DNA of 64,000 nucleotides from Apostichopus japonicus (lineage: Eukaryota; Echinodermata; Holothuroidea; Aspidochirotida; Stichopodidae), in assembly GCF_037975245.1 (NCBI RefSeq), contig NC_092569.1, positions 17,341,501 through 17,405,500 on the forward strand. Reading direction: 5' to 3'. Both the position numbers and the translations under genes were made by a program. Shown here one piece after another: positions 35,676-49,312 of the stretch (the first letter of the stretch is position 1; the number at the start of each line of letters is the position of its first letter). The notes beneath the pieces were generated by a model. It was not told the origin of the DNA and ran no database searches. It worked only from the letters and a program-made list of their open reading frames with translations.

Positions 35676-37250
35676 TGTTCTCAAAGGAAGATGACATACG
35701 TCCCATAAGATACTCCACAGGACGACCAAAAATCTTATCCTCCCACTACAAATAAATTCTTGCCCGCTAGATTAGAGCCTGAATCGTATCTTATTACCTG
35801 ATATTCTCGGACTCTTAAAATGGTGACGAAATATTTCTTTCTTTTTTTCCTACATCACAAAAGCTGGCTTTCTGTCTGTCATACAAGACAGCTCCTCATC
35901 CCGCGCGATGATTGTTCTCGAACACTACCAATTATATAACGCTTACGGGGCATACATTATGTATGCTTGAATGTTGCTAGATTCTGGGGAACTGGACACA
36001 ACTCTGTATTACCCTGTCGGGTTTAAGCTGGTTATTACGTGATCACATCGATGTAACAAAAGCGAAAATTCGACAACACAAAAGATAAAGACACATGCAA
36101 AAATTTGCATACGTGCATATTTATATGTACTATCGTTTGGCTACTTAACAATCTATAGCAATGTCGTATCATTGACAAAACAAAGCTTAACTTATATATG
36201 CTATTGTGTCCTTACTTGCATATTTACATTGTAAGATATTTCTACTTAGCACCCTTACAACTAACTATTTAAATTTCCAAAAGAAAGTTGCATCTTTGAC
36301 ACACATACATTTGTCACTTTCAATCGCGATTTTCTATCATGCTTCTAACCTTTTACAGCTTTTTGTTTTAGGGAAGTTAATAAGCGGAAAGAATTTCTAG
36401 TGTAAACAAATTAACACTTCCGAAAAGAAAACAGTGGTAATATAACTTACTTGATATTGCAGTCTAGACATTTATGGTATCTGGATAAATAGGTTGTGTT
36501 AAATGACAGTTTTTGAAGCATAACGAGAATGTTATAGTTTATGTAAAAACTATTTTCTTATGACAGAAATCTTGTGCGTATATGAACATTCACAACAATA
36601 TGAATGTTAAAGATCATTTGTGTATTATGTATAGTGCCATTTTGATTCTTGAATGGGGTATGTGGAAGGGGGAGGGGGTGAGGTAGTCCACACAAACACC
36701 CGGAGAAATTCTTTCATACACTTAACATTCCATTTGTAAAGATCTAGCTTGCAACCTGTCTCCGAGGCTAAATAAGAATGAACATATGAAGAACTTTCTG
36801 ATTTATAGAATGCAAATCTAGAGTCTTGCCAGGTGATGACGACAACTCGCACAACAATGTTGTGAGATATCACTTTTAAATGCATACAAGTTGGACATCA
36901 TCATACCATCCAAATTTTACCATTCGTTAGTATATTGCTCCACATAGCCTTCACAAGTTAACAGAAGTAGGTACATTCATAAGTGCTAAGGCCCGCGGAT
37001 CTGTAAGATAATTGCTATGGAATCCCGCATGTTACATTTCAGGCCCACAGCGGGCTTAAGACAATTATAAGTGTGATACGCAGACATTTGTCGGTAACAT
37101 GTTCAGCCATGTTGGAGATAATATTAATGGCTGAAGTTCATTGGCGCCCTCTGGTAATATGGAGTCAAACTTGAACACCAACTAAGATTAGCTTTTGCAA
37201 ACTTCAGTACAATATAGCCGCACACGATCGTGGTTCATATTCTCTTTGGC
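35676..37250. repeat. Upstream module, second copy next to gene C
   Basis: The first 1.25 kb repeats 29796-31050 in direct orientation. The remainder, to about 37250, matches the ends of the modules near 14880 and 52250. Two partial modules upstream of one gene imply a local duplication or unequal exchange. Confidence 0.55.
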
Positions 37251-40200
37251 AACGGTGAAAAATCAAAGGGTACAAAAAAATATCTAATGTATTCGAACCT
37301 GGGCGATAGGGCCGATGATGGAGAAGAGGAAAGGAGAGGGGCGCTGGTGCGCACATTATTTAATTGTTTTATTTTCTCACAACATCGGTTAAGTTGTTGT
37401 ACCAAAAGAGGAAACTTTTGGTACACGAATGAAGTTAACGAAATTAAAATGATAGCAACATTTTGCAGTTATGCCCTTTTCGAAAAAAAAAAAATCAAAA
37501 TGTTATTTATTAATTTATTCCCTTCCCTCAGGATGGCGATCCACCACTATGTGCCTGAAAATGGGAACAGAAACATTACTTTACCCGCCACACCAAACAC
37601 CTACATACATCCCCGTGGACAACACCGTATTTTCATGCACTTATGTTATAGTTTGATGCTACACACTAGCAAGTATATCCTTTAACCGTCACATGCATGC
37701 AGATTTTTGGGGTATGTTGTTGATATAATTCTGCAAACAAGTTTCATACTAAGAGTAAGATTGGCAGATATTTTCTAGTACGTAACATTCCTCGTGATGG
37801 TACGATTGTCTTTTGTGATTTTTGTTCATGGGATTAGTTTCAAACAATGATGTTATACTTACGTGCATACGTACATATAATAAAAACCGGGGTCATGCTA
37901 AAATAGTACTTTGCAACTGATACAACATTGACCTATACAACCGCATTTATACTGACACATTTCTTGCCACTGTCATTTGTGTCTACAATGTGAGTTGTGT
38001 CTGATAATATGTAGCATTACCTGCTACTGCTAGTTAGCTGAGCACGATTACCGTGTAGGCCACTCCACGAATGTTAACAAACCAGTAGGATGTTGTGGTA
38101 TATTACCCAGTGCGCTAGGCCATCGTACCGTTCAATGTTGATGGTAAGCCTGTGTTCAAGAGCGAATATCAAAGTGCGCTAAGAAGGTATCACCACTAGG
38201 AGGAACCATTCACGGACCTTCCAGGCAATTATACATCGGCCTATATTGTCTCTTTTTTATATAAAGACGTACACAACTTCATTGAGTTGAAATAATAAGT
38301 TAACGGTTATAGTGAAGTGCAAGAGCAATTAACTGTGGCCTGGATTAGGGCTAGCGCTTTTTTCCATGTTGAGAAGTCCTTTGTTTATTTTATTAGAGGT
38401 GAATGTCAGTTAGGCCGCAGCAGAGGTCAAAGAGGGTAACGTTGCACGTTACGTCCACATAGGATATATCAAGAATGTCAAAGGTTACATGAGGTCAGAA
38501 GAGAGTTTGCATATACGGAAGATAATCTCACACTTTGTATAGGGATACCTCATAATTAGGACATCATTAATTTAGTGGGCTTCAATCAAGTCATTACTAT
38601 GGTAACAAAGAGCAAACAGGGTATAAACCTTGTAAAAATGGGAGTTTTCAGATGAAAGGATTCAGTTTATTTACATCATCAAAATATCTTTGAAGTTTTT
38701 TTTCTTTTCTCTCTCTGCCTTTTTGCAAGTTCTTTATAAATTATATTGTATAAATATTCGATATATGTTAGCAGTTGATAGCAGCAAGATCTCACTTCCA
38801 TAAAAGCAGGGCAGTTTGCATCGTGTCTCCTACTAAACTTGTCGATGTTTCATTGGCCAAGGGTCACATTGTCGTTACTGTATGCCAAAGGTTAATGGAA
38901 GTGAGTAGAGGATCAAGGTTTGAAACTTAATATACCGAGTAGAGGGAATGCCCTCCTGTTGAACTGTATGGGTATTTGACAAAATGAATACAAACTATGT
39001 TGGAATTCAATGCGGTCATATTCTCAAATGAGAATAAACTATTATAAACTTTATTATTTTAAATTGACTCTTCTTTAATTTTGACAGGTTCCCCATAACA
39101 GCAAGGGTACAAGTAATGGATCTCCTTTAACCAATCAGGAGTACCTACCTTCAGATGCCTGATATTCATTCCGCACTGGTCAAAGATAAACTGGTAACGA
39201 TGAATACCATTATTTTAAGACTTATACAGTTTGCTCACATATCGTGTTAGCTGATATTTGTTAACCTAGTAACCAGGTTATTCGTAGAAGTACCTTAGGA
39301 GGTTGATACGTTAAAACAATCAGCAAATTTTAAGTGGACTATAAGAGAGAGACTTTTAACAAATTATTGTTATCAATCCACCTGTTAAAAAAAAGTATCA
39401 TTGAATTGGTGTACAAAATACCACAATTTTAATAGCTGATACAGTAACTACGGTTCATGTACTGTAACACATGTTACCGGTTCACGAACACACAGTAGTA
39501 ATTACTGATGCACGGTTTTGGGACATGAAAATTAGTTGTTGTATCAACCATTCAGTGCGAGTTCATTAATACTCGATTCTAAAATGAAGTCATATCTAGT
39601 CGTTTTATGCTATACGTAGGCCTATGGATATACCCGAACATGGTCTTTCTTTGTTCTCAACATGACAAATTGGCGTTACTTAAAGAGAGGTGTGAACTGG
39701 AATCAAATGGTACCGTACCTCCTTTACTTCATCTTGTAGGTATTCTCATCTTCATAGACTCTTTTTCAAGTCGCGCATTTCTTTGTCTTACATGGGAACA
39801 GGTGAACATATTTGCAGTTGTTACAGTGCCAATTGTAACACATTTTACCGTGTTACGTACACAAAGTAGAAATTACTGATGCACGGTTGTGGGACATGAA
39901 CAGTGTTCCAGCTACGAGTATCGGCTGGCAAAATTGCATTAGGGTTAATCGTATCTTAACCATTTGTTCAGCTTTGTAATATCATATGAATTTGAACACG
40001 GACTTCCGGTTTCAAATTTGAGCAATAGCTCATCAGGGCAACGGATAAAGCATAAAAGCATGAGAAAAAGAGGCGTCCGCAAGGCGGTGGGGAGGGGGGG
40101 GGGGGGTAAGGGAGGACTCCTCCTTGGAAATGTAAAATTAAAGTAAAATAATGAGTAAAATATCTCAGAATTCCATAGCTTACGAGGGGTTCGCCTCCTT

Positions 40201-40701
40201 AACTTTCACTGGATCTTTGAAATAGATTTTGGAGAAAATAAACCGCTGTCTATGAATATGAAAACTTCAAGATGACGAAATATGAACTAATATAAAATAT
40301 TTACTTCTGTGAACTATGTTTATACTTTAGGGAAAATTTTAGGGTAAAAGAACAAGGAACCAAATAAATACCCTTCATTGATTGTGTTTCTTCTTTCTTT
40401 TTTTCATTTCTCCTTATTTCAAATTCAAAATAAAATTAGTTTAAAGTAATAATTGCATATTTTCTCAATCTGTCACTCACATTTTGAACAGATAATATCC
40501 TAAAATAAGTTTTCCTTAGAGTGTTCAATCCACGTAGATGATACCTCATTTAAATGTATTCGTTCAGATACTACCATTGCCTCGTCTCATCCAGGTGATT
40601 TGTTTCTATTATAACGAGAAGTATCTGTCAATTCTTAAGTCATTTTTTTCCACGATGATTATGAGAGGAATGACATGACAGACTATCCGTCATCAACTCA
40701 G
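37251..40701. other. Intergenic, no supported gene
   Basis: A 151-residue open frame (37230-37685) overlaps a dispersed-repeat tail near 37535 and has no recognisable domain. 39430-39520 and 39810-39900 are diverged direct repeats sharing GAAATTACTGATGCACGGTT-like sequence. A G-run lies at 40092-40106. Confidence 0.45.
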
Positions 40702-41009
40702 TCAAGAGGTTGGTCGAATTTTCATCTCAACATATTGGACGTTGCAGTAATTATTATAATAAGAGTAGATCATTTCCCCGTTGCCTCCATTGTAGACACC
40801 GTTGAGGTTTTCATAAGTACAATATGACTTGCATCTGCTGCTGTATTGGAAATAATAGCAATAGCTATAACTATAACAATAAGAGCAATAATAATCAAAG
40901 TGCCACCATCCGCTTCTGTGCTTCTCTGCGCAGTTGAAGTTACCACATGCGTCATTGTCTCGGTCGTATGTGCTGAACTGCTTTCCTTTGTTACTAGAGA
41001 GATAATTAC
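40702..41009 (-). CDS. Gene D, exon 8 (FBG2 C-terminal part with Y/C-rich insert)
   Basis: 308 nt; acceptor TTCGCAG. It reads [74 protein letters not shown] and [14 protein letters not shown] stop. It is one residue shorter than C. All cysteines of the insert are kept. A 118-residue frame across the same DNA (40770-41126) is a shadow. Confidence 0.8.
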
Positions 41010-44000
41010 CTGCGAAGTAAGAACAGATCCATCAGTGGCTAATTTGTGAACAATAAAACTTAAGGTAAGCAGTTCGCTACGTTTCCACACCTTTCTAAGA
41101 ATCAGAAAACGTACTAAGGTTTCCACTTACTAAAAGGGGGGGGGGGTATCAGTTGTCTAATGGACAGATATTAAGAAAAAATTTTTTTTTATATCTTTAT
41201 TTTAATTTTAACACATTTTAAGAACTGGAATATTAACATTTAGTTTCCTGTATCCTAATGGAAGCTTATTGAAATATGTATTGTAGCTCATCATTTCCCA
41301 GGAGGGAATGTTGCTTTACATAAATATTTAGATTGTATAAATCATTTCCTCGTGAGAAGTGCCGAGTTGAATAGAAGTTGAAATCAGGCTTAATTAGCAT
41401 GATGTTTATTGGTGGGTCTGAGAAGTTGCATATTCACGCTACAATTAACACGTGGGCACATTTCATGTTTTCGGGAACTGATCGACTGATATATTGTTAT
41501 ACTTCACATATTTGGCAATGAACTTGTGTGCTTTTGTTATATGTATGTGATTTTGTCTTAACAAAATTAATTATCTTTATGTTGACCTTATTATGTCTCC
41601 TACTAAATAGATACTTGTATAATGGGTATACAGAACTTAATTACATTAATATTTTGATTAGAATCAAAATTTAATTATTAAATGTTACCTATGCGACCTT
41701 TTGTGTTTATTTAATTTATCAATGACATACAGAGATAGTCACACGACAAAATAACACGTTCCATGTGTTGGTTACACTTGTGCATGATTTATTTCTTGTT
41801 CCATAATTGGTGTTTGGGCTACATAAAATACTAGTAGCTTTTATCTTTCATACTAATAAATGGACTTGAAGCTAGATTTCATCCCATTCACCTAACCAGA
41901 GTGAGGACATATGACGGACCGGACATGGTAGGGAGGTTTTATATAAACAAAATCTTGTGTTACAGCATGTCAAAAATCCTAACGCTGTATATATTTAACA
42001 TTCACATGACATTTGTCACAATTTTAAAGTCAATTCCTTACTCAAAATTGACGTTTGATGCATCAGTCTGACATTAAACATATTAACAACAAACCTGCAG
42101 ATCCACTGGGACTGGTCCTGCTTCCCAGTTTATTCATTTTGTAGTTGGTGTCCTCGGACTCTATTTGAAATTCTGTAAACTCAGAATATAAACTCGTCCC
42201 ACCTGAAGTAGTAATGTCAAGTCGTAGCTTGTATTCGGCCTGATTGGTCAGGTAATGTAGTTTCTCATTCCCAAGCCATAAGTTTCTGCAGTTACCAAAG
42301 CCGTTTTTGTATGCAGCCCAGTTTTGATAAAAACTAGTACTGCCATCAGTGCGACGTTGAAAAACCTACCATGGAAACGATAGAAAGTGACATTTGATAT
42401 AAATAGAAGAAAATCCATACGGTTTTAACAGTTTTATAATACCTTTTAATTTGGGGTATTGCCATTTACATTTTTTAAGGTTCTGGATTACAATCGATTG
42501 AAAGAACTGAAACGTATTCATATGTTCAAGGTAGTTTTACACATAAACTGTCATATTTGAAACATTCAGTTATTATAGGATTATGATTATCATATCATAT
42601 CATATAATTAGTGCGACTGTTCGAGAGCATAAATTCATAAATTAGCAGCATTGAAATGACTCACGGTCCATCCTCCGTCGCTGTGCATTTTGCAGTGAAC
42701 ATTGAATGGAGACCCTGGCCATCCAGTTGGCATGATTGTATATACGCCATCTTGTCTATGTCCAGCGTCATAAACATCCTGACAGTCTGTATACAAGGCT
42801 TCACAAGTTTCACCGTCACCTTCATATCCCTCATTACAATAACACTGTCGTACTTCATTCTTGACATCACACACAGCATTGGTACTACATCTGTAGTTTT
42901 CACAGATTAGTCGGTTATTGTTACAAGAACACTGTTGTGTGCAGTCATCGTTAACGGATGTTTCACCATTCTAGAATTGAATAGTTGAAAAACATAAGAA
43001 AAATATTTATTTCAAAATAAATTTCGCCCTTGCATTTTGTGTTATCGCAACGTCACTTAGCTTAAGTTTCGTTTGTGTTTCATTTGCATGATCACGTGAT
43101 GTAAGTTTACAGTCTAAGTACTCACTGGTAAAACCAAGTTAGCTTCTGCTACGAAACACCCGCATTCACTCGCACTGATGCAGTCACTCCCTTGCATTAA
43201 GAACCCAGCTGGACAGGTGCAACCCTCAGTACCCAAACAGTCTCTGTTACAACCAGATTGTCCGTTGGGATCTTCACATGTTGCTTTGCAACTGCAGGTT
43301 CCGTAGATCATGTTCGTAGGACATGGAGTAAACGGTGTACCCGCTAGTTGGTAAGATCAAGAACAAAATATGGGATTTTAACAAGAAAATTTATATTTTT
43401 TGCTTTTTTGCATTTCAAAATTACCTATCAGTCATGACAAGTTTTACAGTAAATATCAAACAAGGAAGGACTTCTATTGAAAAGGTTATGCAGACTGTTG
43501 AAAAGGATCTAGTTGAAGATTTTGCATTAGAAATAAATTGGTTATGACATTATTACGTTGTAACGTTTCTACTTACGTGGATTAATTTCGTATGCGCCAA
43601 TTTGTGTAACCTTATATTGCCCCCATTCATCAGTGATACGAAAACCTTTGTATGCTGTATAGAAAGAAGCTCCATTAGATAATTCTATATCCACACGAAG
43701 TTCGTATTCTGCTTGATTCGTCAAATATGACATCTTTTCATTGCCGAGCCAAAACTCAGTTGAGAGAAAACCAAATCCATCTTTATACTGTGACCAACTC
43801 CTATTGAAATTAACATCACCGCTGTCGCGACGTTGTATGACCTATAACAATAGAGAAACAGATTGCGAAAACTATTACCACTTAAATACTCTCTCACAAT
43901 TGCACATAAATATTGGGAAATGGACAATTTATTTTACAAATTGTTGTAACTATTCACAAAGGTCGTCTCCAGAAATGATAGCTATTTTCCCAGTTACTGA

Positions 44001-47000
44001 GTGGATGCGACTTATTGATTACGACTACACATGTTAAAGTCATGATACCTAGATGCTAGCGAAAGGCTTTATATATGACATAAGCATTTCCAAGCAAACG
44101 TACCGTCCAGCCTCCTCCGCCAACGTCATTGTTGCAGTACACCTCAAATGGTTCTTCGAATCCATCTGGCTTGATAATGTATACTCCGCTAGAGTTGGAC
44201 GTAGAACACTGACTTTGGACGTCTCGGCAGTCCTTTGGATGTTCAGAACGTTGATAAAAGAAGTAGTGAGCCACTGTAGCATAGAGAGAAAAACATTGAA
44301 AATGATAAAATATGCTTTGTCTTCAATTTGTCAGACAAACGCCAAGAAATTATAATTATCTGTGATTTTAGAGGACGAATTAGAACCGCAGCAGGAAAGA
44401 TGGAATTAGACATTAATTTGAAGTAACATGAAACACCTTAACATCAAATTTGGTATAAATATTAATTTTTGTTTTAGATTATGTTGCATACATTTTTCTC
44501 CGCCTCTCTCATTTCCCCTCTCTCTCTGTTTTCTTTTTATTTTATGTTTTTTTTTAGAGGGAGGGGGGGGATTGAAGTAGGGTGCGGGCGAATTCATTTA
44601 TATTCTAAAACAAATGTCAAAAATAAGTAACTTGTCTTGTTTAAAAGTATATGTTGTAATTTTGTTTAATTGTTTTAAGTTGTGAAAGTTAACATATTAC
44701 ATGCTGTCTCACAAACATACTGTCAATAAAACTGAAACAGAAAGTCACCAAAGTTATCTTAATATTACTAAACACATTACTAATGTTAAAAATAAATATC
44801 TTACTGTCAGTGCCATCTGTAGTTGAAGGTAAAATTCTCCGATGAATACTCTAATGATGAGAAAAAGAGACACAAAAAAGATGTAAATATGTCATGTTTG
44901 TAAAGAACTATTGGTTTTCTCAATCTCATTAACCAAGTACTAACTTACAAGCAAATTAAAATGCAACACATTTTCGGAAAATAATACTTTGAAAATATTC
45001 AATAATTGAAATGGTTGTTCACCGACATAATTACCTATTGCCTACATCACGATGCTTGACAACTTCATTCATTACAATTATGCAATGTTTAATATTAACT
45101 TTGGAATGTGTACCCAACTTGGTAAAATGCGTAAAAAACAAATATAATTCACTGGAAATATTTCCTATATGTCATTGGGGTAAGGTGGGGGATTAGAATT
45201 TAAAATCAATCTGAATAGTTATATACATCAATTTAAATGCAAACTCATTTTCAATACTTTTGTTGATTTTTGCAAGGGCTCGGGTATCCATTAAAGGAAC
45301 ACAGATGAATATGTAAAAGCAGAATTAATCTTTCTCAGCGCTTTGTAAATGACGATAAATTAATGAAGATTAAGGAACCAAGTTACAAATTCGGATTTTG
45401 CTTTCTTACATTAGGAAAAATGTGAAAGAAATATGTTTGTTAACATTTAAGTTTATGAAATGGTTTTCATTTAAACAGTCATTCCAGCATATCACTAAGG
45501 TCGATAAAAGATTTTCTTGTATTTTGCTTATAAAGAAAACGTGATAAATAATCTTTAAATGTTGTATTTACACACACATAGCAATGTAGAAAACGTTGCA
45601 ATATTTTTATACAGGTATTTTTTACAATGGAAGTTTATGTTATCAACATTGTATGGTTTCATTTCTTTTCATGAAATTAACATAAAAAAAAAACTAATTA
45701 CACCATTTACGCAGAGATCGTTCGCAGTACAATCGCAACGTTGTCAGGGGTGATAAATCGAAGACGATTGGAATTAAGAAAAGCCTAATTGTGAAAGAAG
45801 TAAATTTTGTGAATACCAACGAAGTGATTTTAAGTTAAATGATAACTTGAGCCTATCGTTAACAAGATAGTTGCCAGTGTTTTCTTGCTTGATATAACAT
45901 ATCAAATATTTCAATGAATAAAGTAAACGACGTGAGTTAATGTGTAAAACAAACACAACAAACACCTTTATGTCTTTTACAAATTGAATTCAATAAGAAA
46001 GGAGATTAAGAAAGATTAAGAAGATTAAAAAAATGAAAATAACATGCTTTCAGTTGTAAATACACTAAAATGTTCAAAAATAATACGTGTGAATATATCT
46101 AACAACTGCCAATTTATCTGTGTTACAAGTCGAGTTTACGTTACGGTAAATACACAGTAAAATGAATTAAGAGTGCACGGTGTAAACGATAAAATTCAAA
46201 GTCGCCGAGAACTAGTTTTATGCTATAGTACCCTTGCATATACTTTTAAAATTCCAAGAGTTAAAACTGCTTGCTCGATAGTTTAGGACATACACTCTTT
46301 AATTGTGCATTAGTCTTCAAAATCATGAAAACCATTGATGTTTACATATGGAAGTACTGCATGGAATCTAATTGTTAAGTTCGATAATGCCAGGCAAAAT
46401 GAATTGGTGTTTTAATGAAACTTTCAATAATTGACCACCTCTTACTAAGAAGAAATCAAATAAAACTGTCAATGCGAAATATATTATAAAATCATAGTAG
46501 TAAGTTTCTAAAACCTCTCTTCTTTCTATGATAATCTATGCAGATTAAAAATACGTGTCGTTAAATGACGTTAATTGACAAACAAGGCAAAAGAGGATTT
46601 AATTACAAACGTTGTCAGCATGTGTTATATAATTTTTCCAAGCATTCAGCATAGACATTTCCGAAGTAACTATATCAAATTATTTGTTTGTCCTATAACA
46701 AAGAACGTTATCATTTTACAGTTCCACCTATAATATTGAATTAACTTTGTTGATACTATGAGTATGATATCAATATATCGACCATTATTTAACTATGTTA
46801 TCAATGTTCAACGATAAATTTCTTAAAACGATAGGATAAAGAGAAAGAGTAATGAAATGATCTATAGTTTTTACCAAATTTTCTCAATTATGCAACAGCT
46901 TATAAAAAAAAATTAACGTACACTAGTGGAAACTCGAAAGGGTAAATGCTGTACTTGGACAAGAAGAGTTTATGTAACAGAGAGCGGATTATAATTATTA

Positions 47001-47940
47001 TGAGTATTATTATTATTTGTTTTTTTTTTGGCTTGAACTTAAACCTTTTGAGCTAAAGTTGGAATTATTGAATCAATCAATGTCAAGTGTGTTTTTTTTT
47101 TCTTTCGGGTAAGATAAACCTATACTGTTGTCTTACAATACTTTGCGTACTAATGTAGTCAAATCGTTCGAGACAGTTATCCGTATCTGAAATGTTACGG
47201 GAAGTACTAATGAACTGAACTGTTCAACTGTCTTAAAATAATTTTCGCGAATGTTTTGTTTTATTCTGAAAATATTAACAGTTATCTACTAAACCATTCA
47301 GTACAACAAACAATTCTAATATCGGAACGTTTGTGTTAAATAACATTAATAAGCACCGAATGGGTAAATATATGCATTAAGGGGCACATAAGCGGGAGTG
47401 TGTGTTGTTTATTGAAAATATGAGAGAATGTTTCTTAAGGCAATGTATAATTTGTGATGTAACTAAACATAAGATAAAATTTGTTATTCCAATTTTTTTT
47501 ATAACTTCCAGTGCAGATATTACAACAACCAAAAACACATTCTCATGGAGGATGCTGAAGATTATTATTTTGAAAAGAAGAAATTTATGAAGAACAATTA
47601 TGATCAGCTCAGTACATACAACGTTAAATTAGGAATTGTAAAACAGCATATCAAGTAGTTAGATTTTTTTTTCAAATTTTGGGAGGAATTATCAAATCTA
47701 ACAAGCAAGTACACAACATATAAAGAGGTTATTCAGTAATTGAATCTTTCTACATGACTTTCTTTTTGTTGAAAATGTAACATCTTACCATCAAGAAAGA
47801 AACATGAACGCAACGATTTATAAGAACCAAGAACGAAAACTGTAAAATGTTTAACTCACCGTTTCTTCCGAGGACGTAAAAACGATCATTGTTGTGCACA
47901 AGAATGCAAATATTGCTCGAACAGCCACGGAAGGCTCCAT
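40702..47940 (-). CDS. FReD copy D: secreted two-fibrinogen-domain protein, complete
   Basis: Exons 47860-47940, 44805-44850, 44104-44273, 43577-43841, 43126-43343, 42665-42970, 42095-42365 and 40702-41009 join in frame to 554 residues with no internal stop. The architecture is the same as copy C: signal peptide, linker, FBG1 without its C-terminal subdomain, TIL, VWC/EGF-like, complete FBG2. Differences from C include FBG1 ending YEINP, NGETS opening exon 6, an FBG2 signature LWLGNEK in place of FWLGNEK, and NCRN adding a cysteine in exon 7. Similarity to C stops just past the stop codon, so the two genes have different 3' ends. It is the closest relative of pseudogene B. Confidence 0.8.
42095..42365 (-). 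CDS. Gene D, exon 7 (FBG2 middle)
   Basis: 271 nt; acceptor GGTAG, donor GTTTGT. It reads [39 protein letters not shown] and ends TSPSGSA. The FBG phenylalanine before WLGNEK is leucine here. Confidence 0.8.
42665..42970 (-). CDS. Gene D, exon 6 (VWC/EGF-like plus FBG2 start)
   Basis: 306 nt, phase 0 to 0; acceptor TCTAG, donor GTGAGT. It begins NGETSVNDDCTQQCSC, has CYCNEGYEGDGETC, then [20 protein letters not shown] and ends DGGWT. Confidence 0.8.
43126..43343 (-). CDS. Gene D, exon 5 (TIL module)
   Basis: 218 nt; acceptor AACTAG intact, donor GTGAGT. It encodes [18 protein letters not shown] and ends [13 protein letters not shown]. Over about 120 bp it is almost identical to the same exon in B and C, including silent sites. 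Confidence 0.8.
43577..43841 (-). CDS. Gene D, exon 4 (FBG1 middle)
   Basis: 265 nt; acceptor TTATAG, donor GTAAGT. It reads [40 protein letters not shown] and ends TQIGAYEINP. Confidence 0.8.
44104..44273 (-). CDS. Gene D, exon 3 (FBG1 start)
   Basis: 170 nt; donor GTACGT. It reads (M)[37 protein letters not shown] and [14 protein letters not shown]. Confidence 0.8.
44805..44850 (-). CDS. Gene D, exon 2 (linker)
   Basis: 46 nt; acceptor TTAG, donor GTAAGA. It encodes [15 protein letters not shown], differing from C at three of fifteen residues. Confidence 0.7.
44851..47859 (-). other. Gene D intron 1
   Basis: About 3 kb aligning with intron 1 of A (1-2256) and, to 46240, with the sequence upstream of pseudogene B. 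It contains no TA arrays like those of copy C and no coding sequence. Confidence 0.65.
47860..47940 (-). CDS. Gene D, exon 1 (signal peptide)
   Basis: 81 nt from ATG at 47940 to a GTGAGT donor. It encodes [17 protein letters not shown] then MIVFTSSEET. Confidence 0.8.
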
Positions 47941-48240
47941 ATTTATGAATGTCTTGGTATAATATGAATGACAACTCAAATGAAATGCATCTCCAGAGGT
48001 AAGAAATGTCTTCGATGTTCCTGAAAACAACGGTTGACTTGAAGTGTGTTTATACAGTTGAAAAATGATGTCTCGCAGTCAGAACGCATTGTTATTCTTC
48101 GTTGTTAGATACCGTCTTTCAGTTTTAAACAGGTAAGGATTCAAAGGCACCCATATACTATGGAAACTTCCAGTCCTTCAAGGAAGACCGTTACATGTTA
48201 CGTCACGTTGCGGGAATATTTACATATTGTGCGACAATTT
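47941..48240 (-). promoter_or_regulatory. 5' flank of gene D with kappaB-like and CRE-like sites
   Basis: GGAAACTTCC at 48162-48171 is 222 bp upstream of the ATG, and TTACGTCA at 48198-48205. Spacing matches A and C to within a few bases. Confidence 0.35.
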
Positions 48241-49304
48241 GGCATCTACAGTTTAAAGAGGTGTTTATTTAAAGTAAGGAAGCCGGTTGAGTAAAACCTT
48301 TCTTTAAATATTTTGAAAGGACACTTAACCAGACGAAGTTTTGGTGTCAAAAAACGCTACCCCTGTCATATATGGTGTATATTTTTCATTCAATTGATCC
48401 TCAAATAGGGGAAAATGTAAGAAAACAGGAATGGCATTATATTTTCTTTCATTTTTGGGGTTCTTAGTTCCATGGTTTATAATATCAGAATACAACTTTC
48501 TCCCAATGTTAAATATACGGCTGCAAATTGGTATACAACCGTTTTAAATGTGTTTTTTTATTCAAATAATTTCGTGGAATCAACGTCTTCTACCCTCTCT
48601 CCCATTTCTTGTCCCTCTCTTCTTTAGTATGTTGCGTTGTGACGTACGCCCACAATAAAGTGTACAAGGAAACTGGTACAGGAGTGGTTTGTCATAGGGA
48701 GGGGATAAGGGCCGAAACGGGGAAGGGCAATCGATATTGTCGAAAACATTGTGAAGGTTTGGAGTTCTACTAAAAAATGTATAATAAACGATAAAAATGG
48801 ATATCATCATTTCCCATTTACTAAAATAAACATTTGTTTACCATTACGGATGTTAGCCACATTTAGTGACCCCCCCCATACAGAGGGTAGAGAAAGGGCG
48901 CAACAACGTACACTTTTGGAGGTTCAATCCCCAAAAAGCAGTAAAAACTCCTTCAACATTTTGTTCAATAGTTTGCAAAATAAAGCACCTTGTTCCATCT
49001 AAGCACCCCCTGTTTTTACTAAAATTTTCCAAGGTAGCAAACGTCCCCTTAGACCCTTCCCTGGACGACAACAAATCTTATACCCCCAGTACAAACAAAT
49101 ATTCTTCCGCCGCTAGGTTAGAGCCTACATCGTATGAAACATTAGCTCTCGGACTCTTAGGATGGTGATAAAGATTCGTTTGTTCCATCATACAACGAAC
49201 GCTGGCTATCTGCCTGCCATGCAAGACATTACCACATCTCACGCAATGATGATTCTTGAACACTACCAGTTATATAACGGCTTACACGGCATACATGATG
49301 TATG
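48241..49304. repeat. Upstream module of gene D, part 1
   Basis: The stretch aligns with 2640-3800 and 29200-30080. No gene is seen. It is interrupted at 49305 by the hAT insertion and resumes at 51029. Confidence 0.5.
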
Positions 49305-49312
49305 CTTGTATG

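Noticed and set aside
37230-37685. The longest single open frame (151 aa, plus strand)
   Set aside because: No recognisable domain or signal. It contains A-runs and overlaps the tail of a dispersed repeat (GGATGGCGATCC near 37533). It looks like chance reading.
40770-41126. A 118-aa minus-strand frame over exon 8 of D, with relatives at 58408-58728 and 20851-21039
   Set aside because: It is in another frame from the conserved FBG sequence. The fibrinogen frame uses a TTCGCAG acceptor and ends VEMKIRPTS.
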